A DNA stretch of 64,000 bases from Plotosus lineatus (GCA_024760905.1 CM045746.1:13971466-14035465); one strand, 5' to 3'; counted from the stretch's first letter, positions 31,257 to 41,794 are shown. The notes: generated by a model not told the origin, from the letters alone. Translations and numbers: made by a program.

Positions 31257-31539
31257 GGGCAGTGGTGGCCTGGTGGTAAAGGGTGCTGAATTACTGATCC
31301 TAGGGTTGGGGGTTTGAGTCCCACTCTCAACAAGGTTGTCAGTGTCCGCCCAGTGCAGCTAACTGGGTTATCAAAGGCTGACCATGTCTCTCACTGTCTG
31401 TGGTGAGAGGTTCATGTAAAAGAACCATTGCGGACTTTCGTCAAGCGTAACTGCATAGCCGTCAGCGTGTTTCTGCCACTTGCTAAAGGGTTGTGTCAGG
31501 AAGGACATCCGACATAAAAGCCTATCCCAAATCAAACAT
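31257..31539 (+). mobile_element. SINE-1 with RTE tail, 5' part (split by Rex3)
   Basis: Head GGCAGTGGTGGCCTGGTGGT, B-box-like GGGGGTTTGAGTCCC, body GCAGCTAACTGGGTTATCAA and AGGACATCCGACATAAAAG. It is interrupted at AAATCAAACAT (31529-31539) by Rex3; the remainder is at 34833-34940. Confidence 0.85.
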
Positions 31540-34500
31540 CATCATCATCATCTTCCGCTTAGTCCAGGGTCGGGTCACGGGGTCAGCAACCTAAGCAAAG
31601 CGGTCCAGACGTCCCTCTCCCGAGCCACTTCCTCCAACTCTCCCGGGGGGACACCGAGTCGGTCCCAAACAAGCTGAGAGACATAGTCCCTCCAGGGTGT
31701 TCTAGGTCGACCCCGGGGTCTCTTCCCGGTTGGACATGCCCGAAACACCACACCAGGGAGGCGCGGATCTACTCCGAGCTCTCCCCGGATGGTGGAGCTT
31801 CTCACCTTATCTCTAAGGGAGAACCCCGCCACCTGGCGAAGAAAGCTAATTTCAGCCATTTGTATCCGTGATCTTGTTCTTTCGGTCACTACCCAAAGCT
31901 CATGACCATAGGTGAGGGTTGGAACGGAGATCGACTGGTAAATTGAGAGCTTCGCCTTGCGGCTCAGCTCCTTCTTCACCACGACGGACCGGGACAGGCA
32001 CCGCTTAACAGCAGAGGCTGCAGCGATCCGTCTGTCGATCTCTCGCTCCATCCTTCCCTCACTCGTAAACAAGACCCCAAGATACTTAAACTCCTCCACT
32101 TGGGGCAGGACCTCATTCCCAACCCGGAGGGTGCATTCCACCATTGTCCGACTGAGAACCATGGCCTTGGACTTGGAGGTACTGATCTTCATCCCGGCTG
32201 CTTCGCACTCTGCTGTGAATCGCTCCAATAAGAGCTGGAGGTCCCGACTTGATGAAGCCAAAAGGACAACATCATCCGCAAAAAGCAGAGACGATATCCG
32301 ATGGCCACCAAACCAGAACTCCTCATCGCCTCGACTGCGCCTAGAAATTCTGTCCATAAAAATTATGAACAGAATCGGTGACAAAGGACAGCCTTGGCGG
32401 ACTCCCACTGGAAACGAATCCAACCTGCTGTTACCAATACGGACCAAACTCTGGCTCCGGTGATACAGCGACCGAATAGCTCATAGCAACGGGTCCGGAA
32501 CGCCGTACTCTCGGAGCACGCCCCACAAGATCGTTCGAGGGACACGGTCGAAAGCCTTCTCCAAATCCACAAAGCACATGTGGACAGATTGGGCAAACTC
32601 CCATGCCCCCTCCAGAATCCTGTGGAGCATATAGAGTTGGTCAAGAGTGCTACGGCCAGGACAAAAACCACATTGTTCCTCCTGAATCCAAGGTTCGACT
32701 ATCGGTCGGATCCTCCTCTCTAGTACCCCTGCATAGACTTTCCCAGGCAGGCTGAGGAGTGTAATTCCCCGATAATTGGAACACACCCTCCGGTCCCCCT
32801 TCTTAAAAATTGGGACCACCACCCCAGTTTGCGAATCCAGAGGTACAGCCCCTGATGACCACGCGATGTTGCAGAGACGTGTCAACCAAGACAGTCCTAC
32901 AACATCCAGAGCCCTGAGATATTCCGGGCGGATCTGGTCCAACCCCGGAGCTCGACCACCAAGGTTGAACTTTTTGACAACCTCAGTGACCTCCACTCCA
33001 GTCATGGGCGGACCCTCACCCGAACTCCCAGGGTCTTCCTCTTCCACGGAGGGCGTGTTGGTGGAATTGAGGAGGTCCTCAAATTATTCCCTCCACCTCT
33101 CAACGACATCCCCAGTCAAGGTAAGCAGCTCCCCACCTCCACTGTAAACAGTGTTTGTGAAGAACTGCTTCCCCCTCCTGAGGCGTCGGATGGTAGTCCA
33201 GAACCTTTTTGAGGCCAACCGATAATCACTCTCTAGGCCCTCACCAAACCCCTCCCACGCCCGAGATCTTGCATCTGCGACAGCCTCGGCTGCAGCACGT
33301 TTGGCCTGCCAGTACCCGTTTGCTGCCTCGGGAGTTCCACAGGCTAATAAAACCCGATAGGCCTCCTTCTTCAGCTGGACGGCCCCCTTCACCGCAGGTG
33401 TCCACCACCAGGTTCGGAGATTACCGCCACGACAAGCACCGACGACTTTACGGCCACAGCTATGGGCTGCCGCCTCAGCAATGGAGGCACGAAACATGGC
33501 CCATTCGGATTCCATGTCTCCCGCCTCCTCCAGGACGTGGTTGTAGCTCAGCCGGAGGTGGAAGTTAAAGGCCTCTCGGACAGGGGACTCCGCCAAATGT
33601 TCCCAGCAGACCCTGATTACATGCTTGGGCCTGCCAGGTCTGGAAGGCAACCTCCCCCACCACCAAAGCCAACTCACCACCAGGTAGTGATCAGTAGACA
33701 GCTCAGCTCCTCTCTTCACCAGAGTGTCCAGAACATATGGTCGCAAGTCCGATGACACGACTACAAAGTCAATCATCGAACTGCGACCTAGGGTGTCCTG
33801 GTGCCAAGTGCACTTATGGACACCCTTATGTTCGAATATGGTGTTCGTGATAGACAAACTGTGACGAGCACAGAAGTCCAACAACGAAACACCATTCGGA
33901 TTCAGACTGGAGAGGCCGTACCTACCGATCACACCCTTCCAGGTTACACTATCGTTGCCCACATGGGCATTGAAGTCTCCCAAGACAACGAGTGAGTCTC
34001 CCGAGGGAGCGTTCTCCAACACCCCCCAAAAACTCCAAAAAGGGTGCGTACTCTGAACTGTCATTTGGTGCATAAGCACAAATAACAGTCAAGACCCGTC
34101 CCCCCGCCCGAAGACGGAGGGAAGCTACCCTTTCGTCAACCGGGGAGAACCCCAACATTTGGGCATCAAGACGGGGGGGGCAACAAGAATACCCACACCG
34201 GCTCGCCGCCTCTCCCCATGAGCAACTCCAGAATAGAAGAAGGTCTAGCCTCTTTCGAGATGGATGGTTCCAGAGCGCAAGCTATGCGTTGAGGTGAGCC
34301 CGACTATATCTAGTCAGTATCTCTCCACCTCACACACCAAATCAGGCTCCTTTCCCGCCAGAGAGGTGACATTCCATGTCCCGAGGGTCAGAGTAAGTAG
34401 CCGAAGATCGGTCCGACAGAACCCATGCCTTTGGTTGCCACCCAACTCACATTGCACCCGACCCCTAAAACTCCTCCCATGGGTGGTGGGTCCATGCGAA

Positions 34501-34832
34501 GGCGGACCCATGTCTCCTTTTCGGGCTAGGCCCGGCCAGGCTCCATGGGCATCAGCCCGACCACCAGGCGCTCGCCTTCGAGCCCCTCCCCTGGGCCTGG
34601 CTCCAGGAGGGAACCCCAGTGATCCGCGTCCGGGCAAGGGAGACTGCTTCAAATGTTTGCTCCGAGATTGCATGGGGTCTTCTGAATCGCACTTTGTCTG
34701 GACCTTCACCCAGGACCTGTTTGCCTTGGGTGACCCTACCAGAGGCATTATGCCCCCGACAACATAGCTCCTAGGATCATTAGGTCAAGCAAACCCCTCC
34801 ACCACAATAAGGTGGCGATTCAGGGAGGGGCA
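31540..34832 (-). mobile_element. Rex3 retrotransposon, full length
   Basis: 3.29-kb minus-strand LINE with an 11-bp target duplication AAATCAAACAT (31529-31539, 34833-34843). It has a 3' (ATG)n-type tail, seen as CATCATCATCAT on the plus strand. The published Rex3 primer sites are recognisable: CGGTGACAAAGGACAGCC near 32378 and ACCACCACCCCAGT near 32817. One long frame runs from 34748 to 31575 apart from nonsense codons and a local frame excursion near 34158-33949. Confidence 0.93.
31575..34748 (-). pseudogene. Rex3 endonuclease-reverse transcriptase ORF
   Basis: Order on the minus strand: basic N-terminus; LTLGTWNVTSLAGKEPDLVC (34380s) at the start of the endonuclease; [52 protein letters not shown] and [11 protein letters not shown]; the linker [22 protein letters not shown] blocks NLGGRAPGLDQIRPEYLRAL, YRGITLLSLPGKVYAGVLER, MCFVDLEKAFDRVPRTILWG, GVRQGCPLSPILFIIFMDRI and LLFADDVVLLASSS; FKYLGVLFTSEGRMEREIDR; and ACPTGKRPRGRPRTPWRDY. 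In-frame stops lie near 34314, 33084 and 32481. The first and last are CGA-to-TGA type, as from CpG decay; the middle one is Tyr TAC to TAA. An indel near the G-run at about 34175 shifts the frame. Confidence 0.88.
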
Positions 34833-34940
34833 AAATCAAACATGTGAATCATTAATATGACTTCAATGAAGATGGAGGCAGATGATTCGCTGTGGTGACC
34901 TCTGAATGGAAACATTCAAAAGGAAAATAAGAAGTTGTTG
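34833..34940 (+). mobile_element. SINE-1 with RTE tail, 3' part
   Basis: Starts with the duplicated AAATCAAACAT and continues GTGAATCATTAATATGACTT, GATGGAGGCAGATGATTCGC and GTGGTGACCTCTGAATGGAA, ending AAAATAAGAAG. The end matches the 3' terminus of RTE-A. Confidence 0.85.
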
Positions 34941-35109
34941 TATAACCAACCGGACATTTTGGACTGTAATGAAGTTTCTCATATATGGTTTGTATTTTTA
35001 TGGTATAACCCAAATACCAAAAAATTTTGGCCCTGGTTCCTTTATGCTGTCACTGCAGGCGAAGCATATTAGGAATGTGTAGGGCTTGTAGGAAATGTTT
35101 AAAGTCCTT

Positions 35110-35202
35110 TGTAAATTCCTACTTTTACCTTCTGAATCTGCCTTGCGACAATGTCAATTGTAAAAAGCGCTATGTACAAATAAAACTGAATTGAATCGAA
35201 TG
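35110..35202 (+). mobile_element. LINE/SINE 3' tail (AAGCGCTATGTACAAAT type)
   Basis: TTGTAAAAAGCGCTATGTAC followed by AAATAAAACTGAATTGAATC, a very frequent 3' end of fish L2-like retroposons with an (ATTGA)n tail. The sequence at 34940-35110 before it is not recognised. Confidence 0.55.
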
Positions 35203-35532
35203 TGCCCTGGTTATGTGTGCTCAGTGTTCACATGTGTGCATGCTCACTTTGGATGAGTTACATGAAGAGGAAATAATTTCCCTTTTGTGGGATTAATATA
35301 GTATAGTACAAAAAAGTTATAAAAAAAAAAAAGAAAATCATGCCCACAGTATGATTCAAGGTCATAAGGAAGGTGAAGAGACCATTCTGACATGCATGGA
35401 CCTTATAAACATATTTCAAAATATGACCTTTTCTCATTTTTCAGTTTTTGTGGGTTAGATCGCTATGGCTCTCAGCCCTTCATCTAATTCATACATATAA
35501 TGAGTCATATTCTGCAAGCACTTTTTTTCAGG

Positions 35533-35868
35533 CAGCGGTGGCCTGGTGGTAAAAGGTGCTGGATCACCGATCCTAAGGTTGGGGGTTCAAGTCCCACTCT
35601 CCACATGGTTGTCACTGCCCCCCCCCAGTGCAGCTAACTGGGTTATCAAAGGCCAGCCATGTCTCTCACTGACTTTCGTCAAGAGTAGCTGCATAGCTGT
35701 CAGCGAGTTCCTGCCCTTGCTAAAGGGTTGTGTCAGGAAGGGCATCCGACGTAAAAACCTATACCAAATCGTATATGCGAATCATTAATATGACTTCCAT
35801 GAGGATGGAGGCAGATGATTCACTGTGGAGAGCCCTGAGGGGAACAGCCGAAAGGAAAAGAAGATTCT
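35533..35868 (+). mobile_element. SINE-1 with RTE tail, complete
   Basis: Full unit: head GGCAGCGGTGGCCTGGTGGT, B-box-like GGGGGTTCAAGTCCC, central GCAGCTAACTGGGTTATCAA, AGGGCATCCGACGTAAAAAC, then tail GGATGGAGGCAGATGATTCA and GGGGAACAGCCGAAAGGAAA followed by AGAAG. The 60-bp tail corresponds to the end of RTE-A at 28105-28170. About 335 bp. Confidence 0.9.
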
Positions 35869-35869
35869 G

Positions 35870-36755
35870 CAAGCACGTTTTAAAACAAATCTGTTTAAAC
35901 AAATGTTGTCATTCAAAGTTAATCTGTTCTGTTTTAGAAATGAAGGAGAGAGAGAAAATAGTTTTAAACATGTTGTATTAATTTCATTGACCCAACAAAC
36001 TGTTAGCATGTAAACTGTTATGCTACCCTTGCTTTCTACAGTAATGTTTTACAAAAATGTTTTTACAAATGTATTACTGCATGTGTGTGTGTGTTTGAGA
36101 TATACACATCTCCAATATTATGTTAGCTTAACTAGCAACATCCTTCACTCGCCCAACAAACTAAATGCACGTTGAATATGAAAGAATAATATGGACCTTG
36201 TAAAGTCCTTTAAACACTTATTAATTGTCCTGTACCACAAGGTGGCTGTCAGGTCAGGTTTTGCCCTGCTACTGGTAACATGTAAGCCAGTACAACCTGT
36301 TGCATGGTCGAGTGATCGGCGACTAAACCGGCTCCCCCACCAGGTTCCAAATTTGGTGAGGAGGGTGGCTAGCAAACGGGTAGAAATAAAAACATGACCT
36401 ATCAAAGGGCAGATGAACTCTTTAGAGTCAACGGCCGGCTAGCTAGAGATGGTGTCTCAATACAAACACCCTGCAGAAAGAACTTTGGGCTTCTACTGTG
36501 GATTTTTTGCCCTTCGTATACAGCCATGACAAAGGCTGTTATGGCTGCCGCCTACGCCAGAATTCTGGTACAGCACCCAGATTGATTGATTGACCACAAA
36601 GTGCTACTGCCAGACAGAATTGTAGAATTTCTAGAAGCACAATTCTGTTCCTCAAAAGGTGCAACATCTGAGAAAATATTATTTATTATTTATTATCATT
36701 TATTGAAAATCTAAAGATGCATTTTCCTTAAAACACAACTTGTTGGGACAAAAAT
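35870..36755. other. No recognised gene
   Basis: Contains chance ORFs at 36191-36397 and 36394-36585 that run through a GC-richer patch (CACAAGGTGGCTGTCAGGTC, GGCGACTAAACCGGCTCCCC). Possibly an old repeat, but no family was recognised. Confidence 0.35.
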
Positions 36756-36759
36756 TCAT

Positions 36760-37083
36760 TCGTTTTCTTTCTTTCTTCCTTTTTCCCGTTATCGGATTCG
36801 CACATTTCATTTGGCATAGGTTTTTACATCGGATGCCCTTCCTGTCACAACCCTTTTAGCAAGGGACAGAAACACGCTGACGGCTTTGCAGCCTACTCTT
36901 TACGAAAGTCAGCAATGGTTCTTTTACATGCCTCTCACCATAGACAGTGAAAGACATGGCCCGCCTTTGATAACCCAGTTAGCTGCACTGGGGGGGGGGG
37001 GACGACAGTGACAACCTTGTGGGGACTCGAACCCCCAACCTTAGGATCAGCGATCCTGCGCCCTATACACTAGACCACCACTG
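36760..37083 (-). mobile_element. SINE-1 with RTE tail
   Basis: Minus-strand copy. The plus strand shows TTTGGCATAGGTTTTTACAT, CGGATGCCCTTCCTGTCACA, TGATAACCCAGTTAGCTGCA and the complement of the head CACTAGACCACCACTG. The left end (RTE tail) is degraded. Confidence 0.8.
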
Positions 37084-37303
37084 TTTTCTGTATCCGCTTA
37101 ATCCCAATTAGGGTTGCAGGGAGGCTGCGAGGCGAGGGCACAGTAGACCCTAGACAACTCACCAGGCCGTCACAGGGTGGAAAAACACTGGTGGCTATGT
37201 ATCTCCTCTTGTCGAAAGTCAGCAATGGTTCTTTTACATGAATCTCCCACAATAGACAGTGAGAGACATGGCCGGCCTTTGATGACCCAGTTTGATGCAC
37301 TGA
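37084..37303 (-). mobile_element. SINE-1 with tail T
   Basis: Begins (3' side) with TATCCGCTTAATCCCAATTA and GGGTTGCAGGGAGGCTGCGA (tail T complement), then AAAGTCAGCAATGGTTCTTT and GCCGGCCTTTGATGACCCAG. The head is missing. It directly abuts the RTE-tailed SINE-1 at 36760-37083. Confidence 0.75.
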
Positions 37304-37625
37304 TCACACACAATATCTCTGAAATTATAGGCAATATTTTCAATTTAACTTGTTTTTGTGGATGTAGCCTGAAGAGACACCAATAGTTACCCCATTTTAA
37401 TAAAATTATTAATTAAGGCCCCAGAAAAGTTCATAAAAGAAGAATTTGTTTCTTTCATTGAACCAAAAGCTTTATCAGGTCAAAATTGTGTATCTTTCTA
37501 TAACAATTTGAGGACTTTCGTGTAGGTCACATTTCCTTGGACATATTTTGCTGGTTTTGTTTGTTGGATAATTGGGAATGAAATGTCATTTTATTGGTTT
37601 GGTTACTTTTGGGCGACTAAAGTGA

Positions 37626-37835
37626 AGATTGGCAGCACGGTAGCGTAGTGGTTAGCACGTCCGTCTCACAGCAAGAAGGCCTGTGATTCCCGGCCTGGGC
37701 GTTTCTGTGTGGAGTTTACATGTTCTCCCCATGCTTGTGTGGGTTTCCTCGGGGTTCTCCGGTTTCCTCCCACAATCCAAAGACATGCACAGTATGTTAA
37801 TTGGCCATTCTAAATTGCTCGTAGGTAGTTATCGA
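37626..37835 (+). mobile_element. SINE-2, tail lost
   Basis: GGCAGCACGGTAGCGTAGTG, GTTAGCACGTCCGTCTCACA, TTACATGTTCTCCCCATGCT, TCCAAAGACATGCACAGTAT; ends after TAAATTGCTCGTAGGTAG. Confidence 0.75.
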
Positions 37836-37912
37836 TGGGCGCTGCCAGGCCAAAATCAGCCCAAGTCTCACCATGAAGGCACCCCAACGACATCCCCGGA
37901 TGTTAAGGGATA

Positions 37913-38645
37913 CAGTCATCCCTTGAATATCGCGGATAATGTACCAGACCTGGACCCATTCGAAAAGCCGCGAAGTAGGAACGCCCCGCCCCCCACTTCT
38001 ACCAAGTTGTCTCATTTCTATATGTTTTCGCATCTATACAATATCAAGAAGTGTATATTAAACATTACACAGTTATATGCATATGTAAATACTATAATGT
38101 ATTAATATTTAAATAGAATTTATATATAAATACTTTAAGTACTGTACTCACCTCTGACAATACTGTAGCTCTTCTCCGTGGTGCAGGACATTCACAAAAA
38201 CGATACAGTAAGATCACAAAATCACAAAAAATCCCGCGGGAATGTGCGAGGCAACAGCGTCACGCATCAAAGCCAATCAGCTTGCAAGATTGAGTTGAGT
38301 GGGCAGGAGTCAACAGCATCACGCGTCTAAGCCAATCAGCTTGCAAGATTGAGTTGAGTGGGCGGAAGGCAAAAGCATCACGCATCTAAGCCAATCAACT
38401 TGCGAGATTGAGTTGAGTGGGCGGTCCCTGCCTGAACTGGGGAGGAGGGGCACTTCAGTCTGTCGTTTGGAAACAATGGACGCGGCTTGCCTTGGATCCC
38501 TGCCTTCTGCTTGCTTACATTTGAGTTTCAGCACGAATTTTGAATTTTTTATGAATATTTTTATTTTAGTTTAATTTTTTTTATTAAAATGCCACGATGT
38601 ACCAAGACCGCGATGCTCAAATCGCGAAGTGGCAAGGGATGACTG
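37913..38645 (+). mobile_element. Tigger-like non-autonomous element with internal 59-bp repeats
   Basis: TA-flanked element of 733 bp. The left end CAGTCATCCCTTGAATATCG is paired with the right end complement CAGTCATCCCTTGCCACTTC. An interior tandem repeat lies at 38251-38427. It encodes no transposase. Confidence 0.75.
38251..38427 (+). repeat. Three tandem 59-bp units
   Basis: Units start at 38251, 38310 and 38369. Each contains a version of AGCATCACGC, AAGCCAATCAGCTTGC, AAGATTGAGTTGAGTGGGC. About 90% alike by eye. Confidence 0.85.
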
Positions 38646-38933
38646 TAAGTCAAGAAGAAGTGAAGATTTAAGTGAATCAAATGTAATTGTACCACTTTAG
38701 TGTGGTGTGTGATTTATCCCTTCACTTAGTGCTTCTCAATTATTTTCTGTGGCGCCCCCTCGAGAAAGAAAAAAATTTCACGCCCCTCCACGACCCCACG
38801 AGCGACTATAAATAGTATTATTTGTCTATAAAATTGTTATTTGTACACCTCTACATAACACTGTATCTTTATTAACATTAAAAACAAAAAAGAAAGAAAT
38901 ACAGCTCAACTTACTAGTCCTTCTCAAAAAATT

Positions 38934-39757
38934 AGCATATTGTGATCAAGTTCATTATTTTCTGTAATGTACTGATAAAAATTAAACTTTCATATATTTT
39001 AAATTCATTACACATCAACTGAAATATTTCAGGTCTTTTATTGTTTTAATACTGATGATTTTGGCATACAGCTCATGAAAACCCAAAATTCCTATCTCAA
39101 AAAATTAGCATATGATGAAAAGGTAGTCTAAACGAGCTATTAACCTAATCATCTCAATCAACCAATTAACTCTAAACACCTGCAAAAGATTCCTGAGGCT
39201 TTTAAAAACTCCCAGCCTGGTCCATTACTCAAAACCACAATCATGAGTAAGACTGCCGACCTGACTGCTTCCAGAAGGCCATCATTGACACCCTCAAGCA
39301 AGAGGGTAAGACACAGAAAGAAATCTCTGAGCGAATAGGCTGTTCCCAGAGTGCTGTATCAAGGCACCTCAGTGGGACGTCTGTGGGAAGGAAAAAGTGT
39401 GGCAGAAAACGCTGCACAACCAGAAGAGGTGACCGGACCCTGAGGAAGATTGTGGAGAAGGGCCGATTCCAAACCTTGGGGGACCTGTGGAAGCAGTGGA
39501 CTGGGCTACAGGTGTCGCATTCCCCAGGTCAAGCCACTTTTGAACCAGAAACAGCGGCAGAAGCGCCTGACCTGGGCTACAGAGAAGCAGCACTGGACTG
39601 TTGCTCAGTGGTCCAAAGTACTTTTTTCGGATGAAAGCAAATTTTGCATGTCATTCGGAAATCAAGGTGCCAGAGTCTGGAGGAAGACTGGGGAGAAGGA
39701 AATGCCAAAATGCCTGAAGTCCAGTGTCAAGTACCCACAGTCAGTGATGGTCTGCTA
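38934..39757 (+). mobile_element. Tc1-like transposon, 3'-truncated
   Basis: The left end TTCTCAAAAAATTAGCATAT is repeated at 39095 (CTCAAAAAATTAGCATATGA), followed by the non-coding leader and the transposase start ATGAGTAAGACTGCCGACCT (39243). It ends inside the catalytic domain, with no right inverted repeat. Confidence 0.75.
39243..39757 (+). pseudogene. Tc1-like transposase remnant
   Basis: The frames used give QKAIIDTLKQEGKTQKEISE and RIGCSQSAVSRHL (paired-type HTH, after a frameshift), KCGRKRCTTRRGDRTLRKIV, then at 39450-39757 LTWATEKQHWTVAQWSKVLF, SDESKFCMSFGNQGARVWR (first catalytic Asp) and YPQSVMVC. The second Asp and Glu are missing because of the truncation. Confidence 0.75.
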
Positions 39758-40308
39758 CACCATAGCACCACAATGAGAGCGTTACTGCCAACTACGGGAG
39801 TGGAAGTGCAATTACACTTAATCCCCATACACTATTCCAGAAAAGCATGTGCTCCAGGGTCATACTGCCCTATTTGAAAGCATTGCCTTAGCCTGATTAA
39901 CCCGTCTATTTTGTTATTTATTTCAATTTTGTTTCCTTTCACCTACTTTAAATTACTGACTTTGATAGCCCTGCACAAGCGATCCTATCTTTTGTGCATA
40001 AATGGCAAATAAGAATCTTTAATTTGTTCCAAAGATATATATTTATATAAATTAGCCCGAATTTATACTAAACAAAATTAGTAGCTTAATTTCACTCAAT
40101 AGTCAGTTCCTCATTGATAAAACAATCTCTTTTTTTTTTTCTTGAAGAGAAATGAAGCAAGGGTAGAAGTAAGGCATGCCTTGTGCTGGATTCTTCCCTC
40201 TTCATTTTAAATTATTCAACAGTCTCTTGATTTATTCTGACTTGTTGGCTTTCTGTAGCATCACTTTCTCCTTGGCTGGACTGACTTGTCCTGCAATGTA
40301 TTTTGCAG

Positions 40309-40413
40309 AAAGACCGCAGAGCAGCAGCATGGAGGCAATTTGTAAAGTCAACACTCATCAATCTACAGGCCTTGAGAAGACCATCACGGTGTTCAGGGGC
40401 AATGCCGGCTTGG
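40309..40413 (+). CDS. mpdz: MPDZ-like exon, start of PDZ7
   Basis: Internal coding exon of 105 bp. It begins after the acceptor TTTTGCAG and ends at the donor GTATGT. The reading frame enters with two bases (AA) completing a codon and leaves after the first G of a glycine codon. The second half reads LEKTITVFRGNAGLG, the first strand and carboxylate-binding loop of a PDZ domain. It resembles the beginning of PDZ7 of vertebrate MPDZ (MUPP1), a scaffold of about 13 PDZ domains at tight junctions and synapses. The 5' part (RPQSSSMEAICKVNTHQ) is variable linker. The exon joins in phase to the one at 52787, 12.4 kb away. Identity rests on remembered family sequence; PATJ is the alternative. No upstream exon was recognised in the preceding 40 kb. 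Confidence 0.72.
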
Positions 40414-40747
40414 GTATGTTTACACTGGTCCTCTTGTACTCATGGTTCCATGAGGTGAGCTACAGTATATGAAAGCCCTGGCTCACAAGATATTATATAA
40501 ATAATAAATGTAGAACTATGTGAGCAGTAAATGATAAATTGTCTGAACTTTGCATTATTTTCTGCATGACAGAATATTTATGCAAAAGAAAATATAAACA
40601 ATTTCACAATCTCAATGAATGATTTTGCTAAATCTTATGCTTATTAATTGAGGTTGCAAGGTTAGTTCACTTCATTTTAATGCTGAAAAAACATTGTTAC
40701 TCGATGTATAATTCAGAAATTACAGTATGTACCACACAAATTTCAGT

Positions 40748-41025
40748 GGGGCCGGTGGCGTAGTGGTTAGGGTGCTGCGTTCATGATCAGGAGATTGTGT
40801 GTTCGAATCCCAGTTAGATCACTGTGCTAAGAGCCCTGGGCAAGGTATTAACCACAAGTGTGCCTCTGTTCACCCAGAAGTATAAATGGGTACCAGTGGA
40901 AAATATACTAGGAAGGAGTTGAACTCCTGGTCGCTTCAAAACCAGGGATAAGCACCGGCCTGATGAGCCACTAGGCTCGGGTGTAAAAAGACCAACAGAC
41001 TACCTACGTGCCTACCTTACCACAC
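40748..41025 (+). mobile_element. SINE-3
   Basis: Head GGCCGGTGGCGTAGTGGTTA, B-box GTTCGAATCCC, body GTGTGCCTCTGTTCACCCAG and TATAAATGGGTACCAGTG, 3' CACCGGCCTGATGAGCCACT. Inserted in the large first intron of the MPDZ-like gene. Confidence 0.8.
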
Positions 41026-41129
41026 AAAATACCGATATGTATCTATAATTATGATAGTTAAATAATTTTTTCTAGTTCGACAGTAGTCATGTTCACATAT
41101 CCATGGATTTTAAGAGAAAATATGTTTGA

Positions 41130-41452
41130 GAGGGCAGTGGTGGCCTAATGGTAAGGTGCTGATCCAAAGGTTGGGGGTTCAAGCTCCACTGTCCACAGGG
41201 TTGTCACTGTCCCCTCAGTGTTATCAAAGGCCGGTCATGTCTCTCTCACTGTCTATGGTGTGAGGTTCATGTAAAATATCCATTTCTGACTTTTGACAAG
41301 AGTAGCTGCAAAGCCGTCAGCGTGTTTCCGCCCTGCAATGGCCTGGCGAGCTGTCCAGGGTATACTCTGCCTTCGCCCGGAGTCGGCTGGGATGGGCGTC
41401 AGTCTCCCTACGACCCTAATTAGAATTAAGCGATGACAGAAAATGAACTGAA
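41130..41452 (+). mobile_element. SINE-1 with tail T
   Basis: Head GGCAGTGGTGGCCTAATGGT, GGGGGTTCAAGCTCC, body GGTCATGTCTCTCTCACTGT, then GGCCTGGCGAGCTGTCCAGG, CGGAGTCGGCTGGGATGGGC and CCTAATTAGAATTAAGC. Confidence 0.82.
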
Positions 41453-41794
41453 TATGTTTGATTTCTGAGGGATCTACAGTTCATGATTGATTATCAATAA
41501 ACAAGCTTGTCAGTGTCAACTAGATTTATGTCATTCTATTTCTGTACAACAGGATGGATGTTACAAAATACATGTCTAAAATTTAAAAGAAAACTTAAGG
41601 CTAAATGTCTGTAATTAACGTTTTTAAAAAATTTAGAACTGATACATTAAACCTGTGCTGGCTGGTGACAGGAACACCTAATGAAAATGGATTAACTGAC
41701 ATCCACTTCAGGCCTGGCCTGGGGACGATGATCCATCTACCTTTGATTAAAGTGTGTCTTTATGTCTTTGTTTGTGTTTCAATCAATTTATAGG

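Larger units (their letters stand above)
38727..39883 (+). mobile_element. hAT-like element interrupted by Tc1 sequence
   Basis: The left part 38727-38932 (AGTGCTTCTCAATTATTTTC, GAGCGACTATAAATAGTATT) and the right part about 39760-39883 (ATGAGAGCGTTACTGCCAAC, ACTATTCCAGAAAAGCATGT) align with the element at 61117-62025. The middle is replaced by a Tc1 copy. The right end is truncated (no GGGGCG block before ATTTGAAAGCATT). Confidence 0.65.

Noticed and set aside
33209..34767. Plus-strand Pro/Arg-rich ORFs over Rex3
   Set aside because: Antisense of the Rex3 coding frame; no independent evidence of a gene.
35533..35610. tRNA gene candidates (A and B box sequences at 35533, 61613, 40748, 60658 and others)
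   Set aside because: Each is continuous with a SINE body and tail and recurs with it; the anticodon arms do not fold as an intact tRNA.
36191..36585. Two consecutive ORFs at 36191-36397 and 36394-36585 as a gene
   Set aside because: Different frames, no splice logic, no recognised domain; kept only as unassigned sequence.
40176..40308. Extension of the first MPDZ exon upstream to the ATG at 40176
   Set aside because: The 5' part of the ORF is hydrophobic and not linker-like, and a good acceptor (TTTTGCAG) precedes 40309; an internal exon is the better model.
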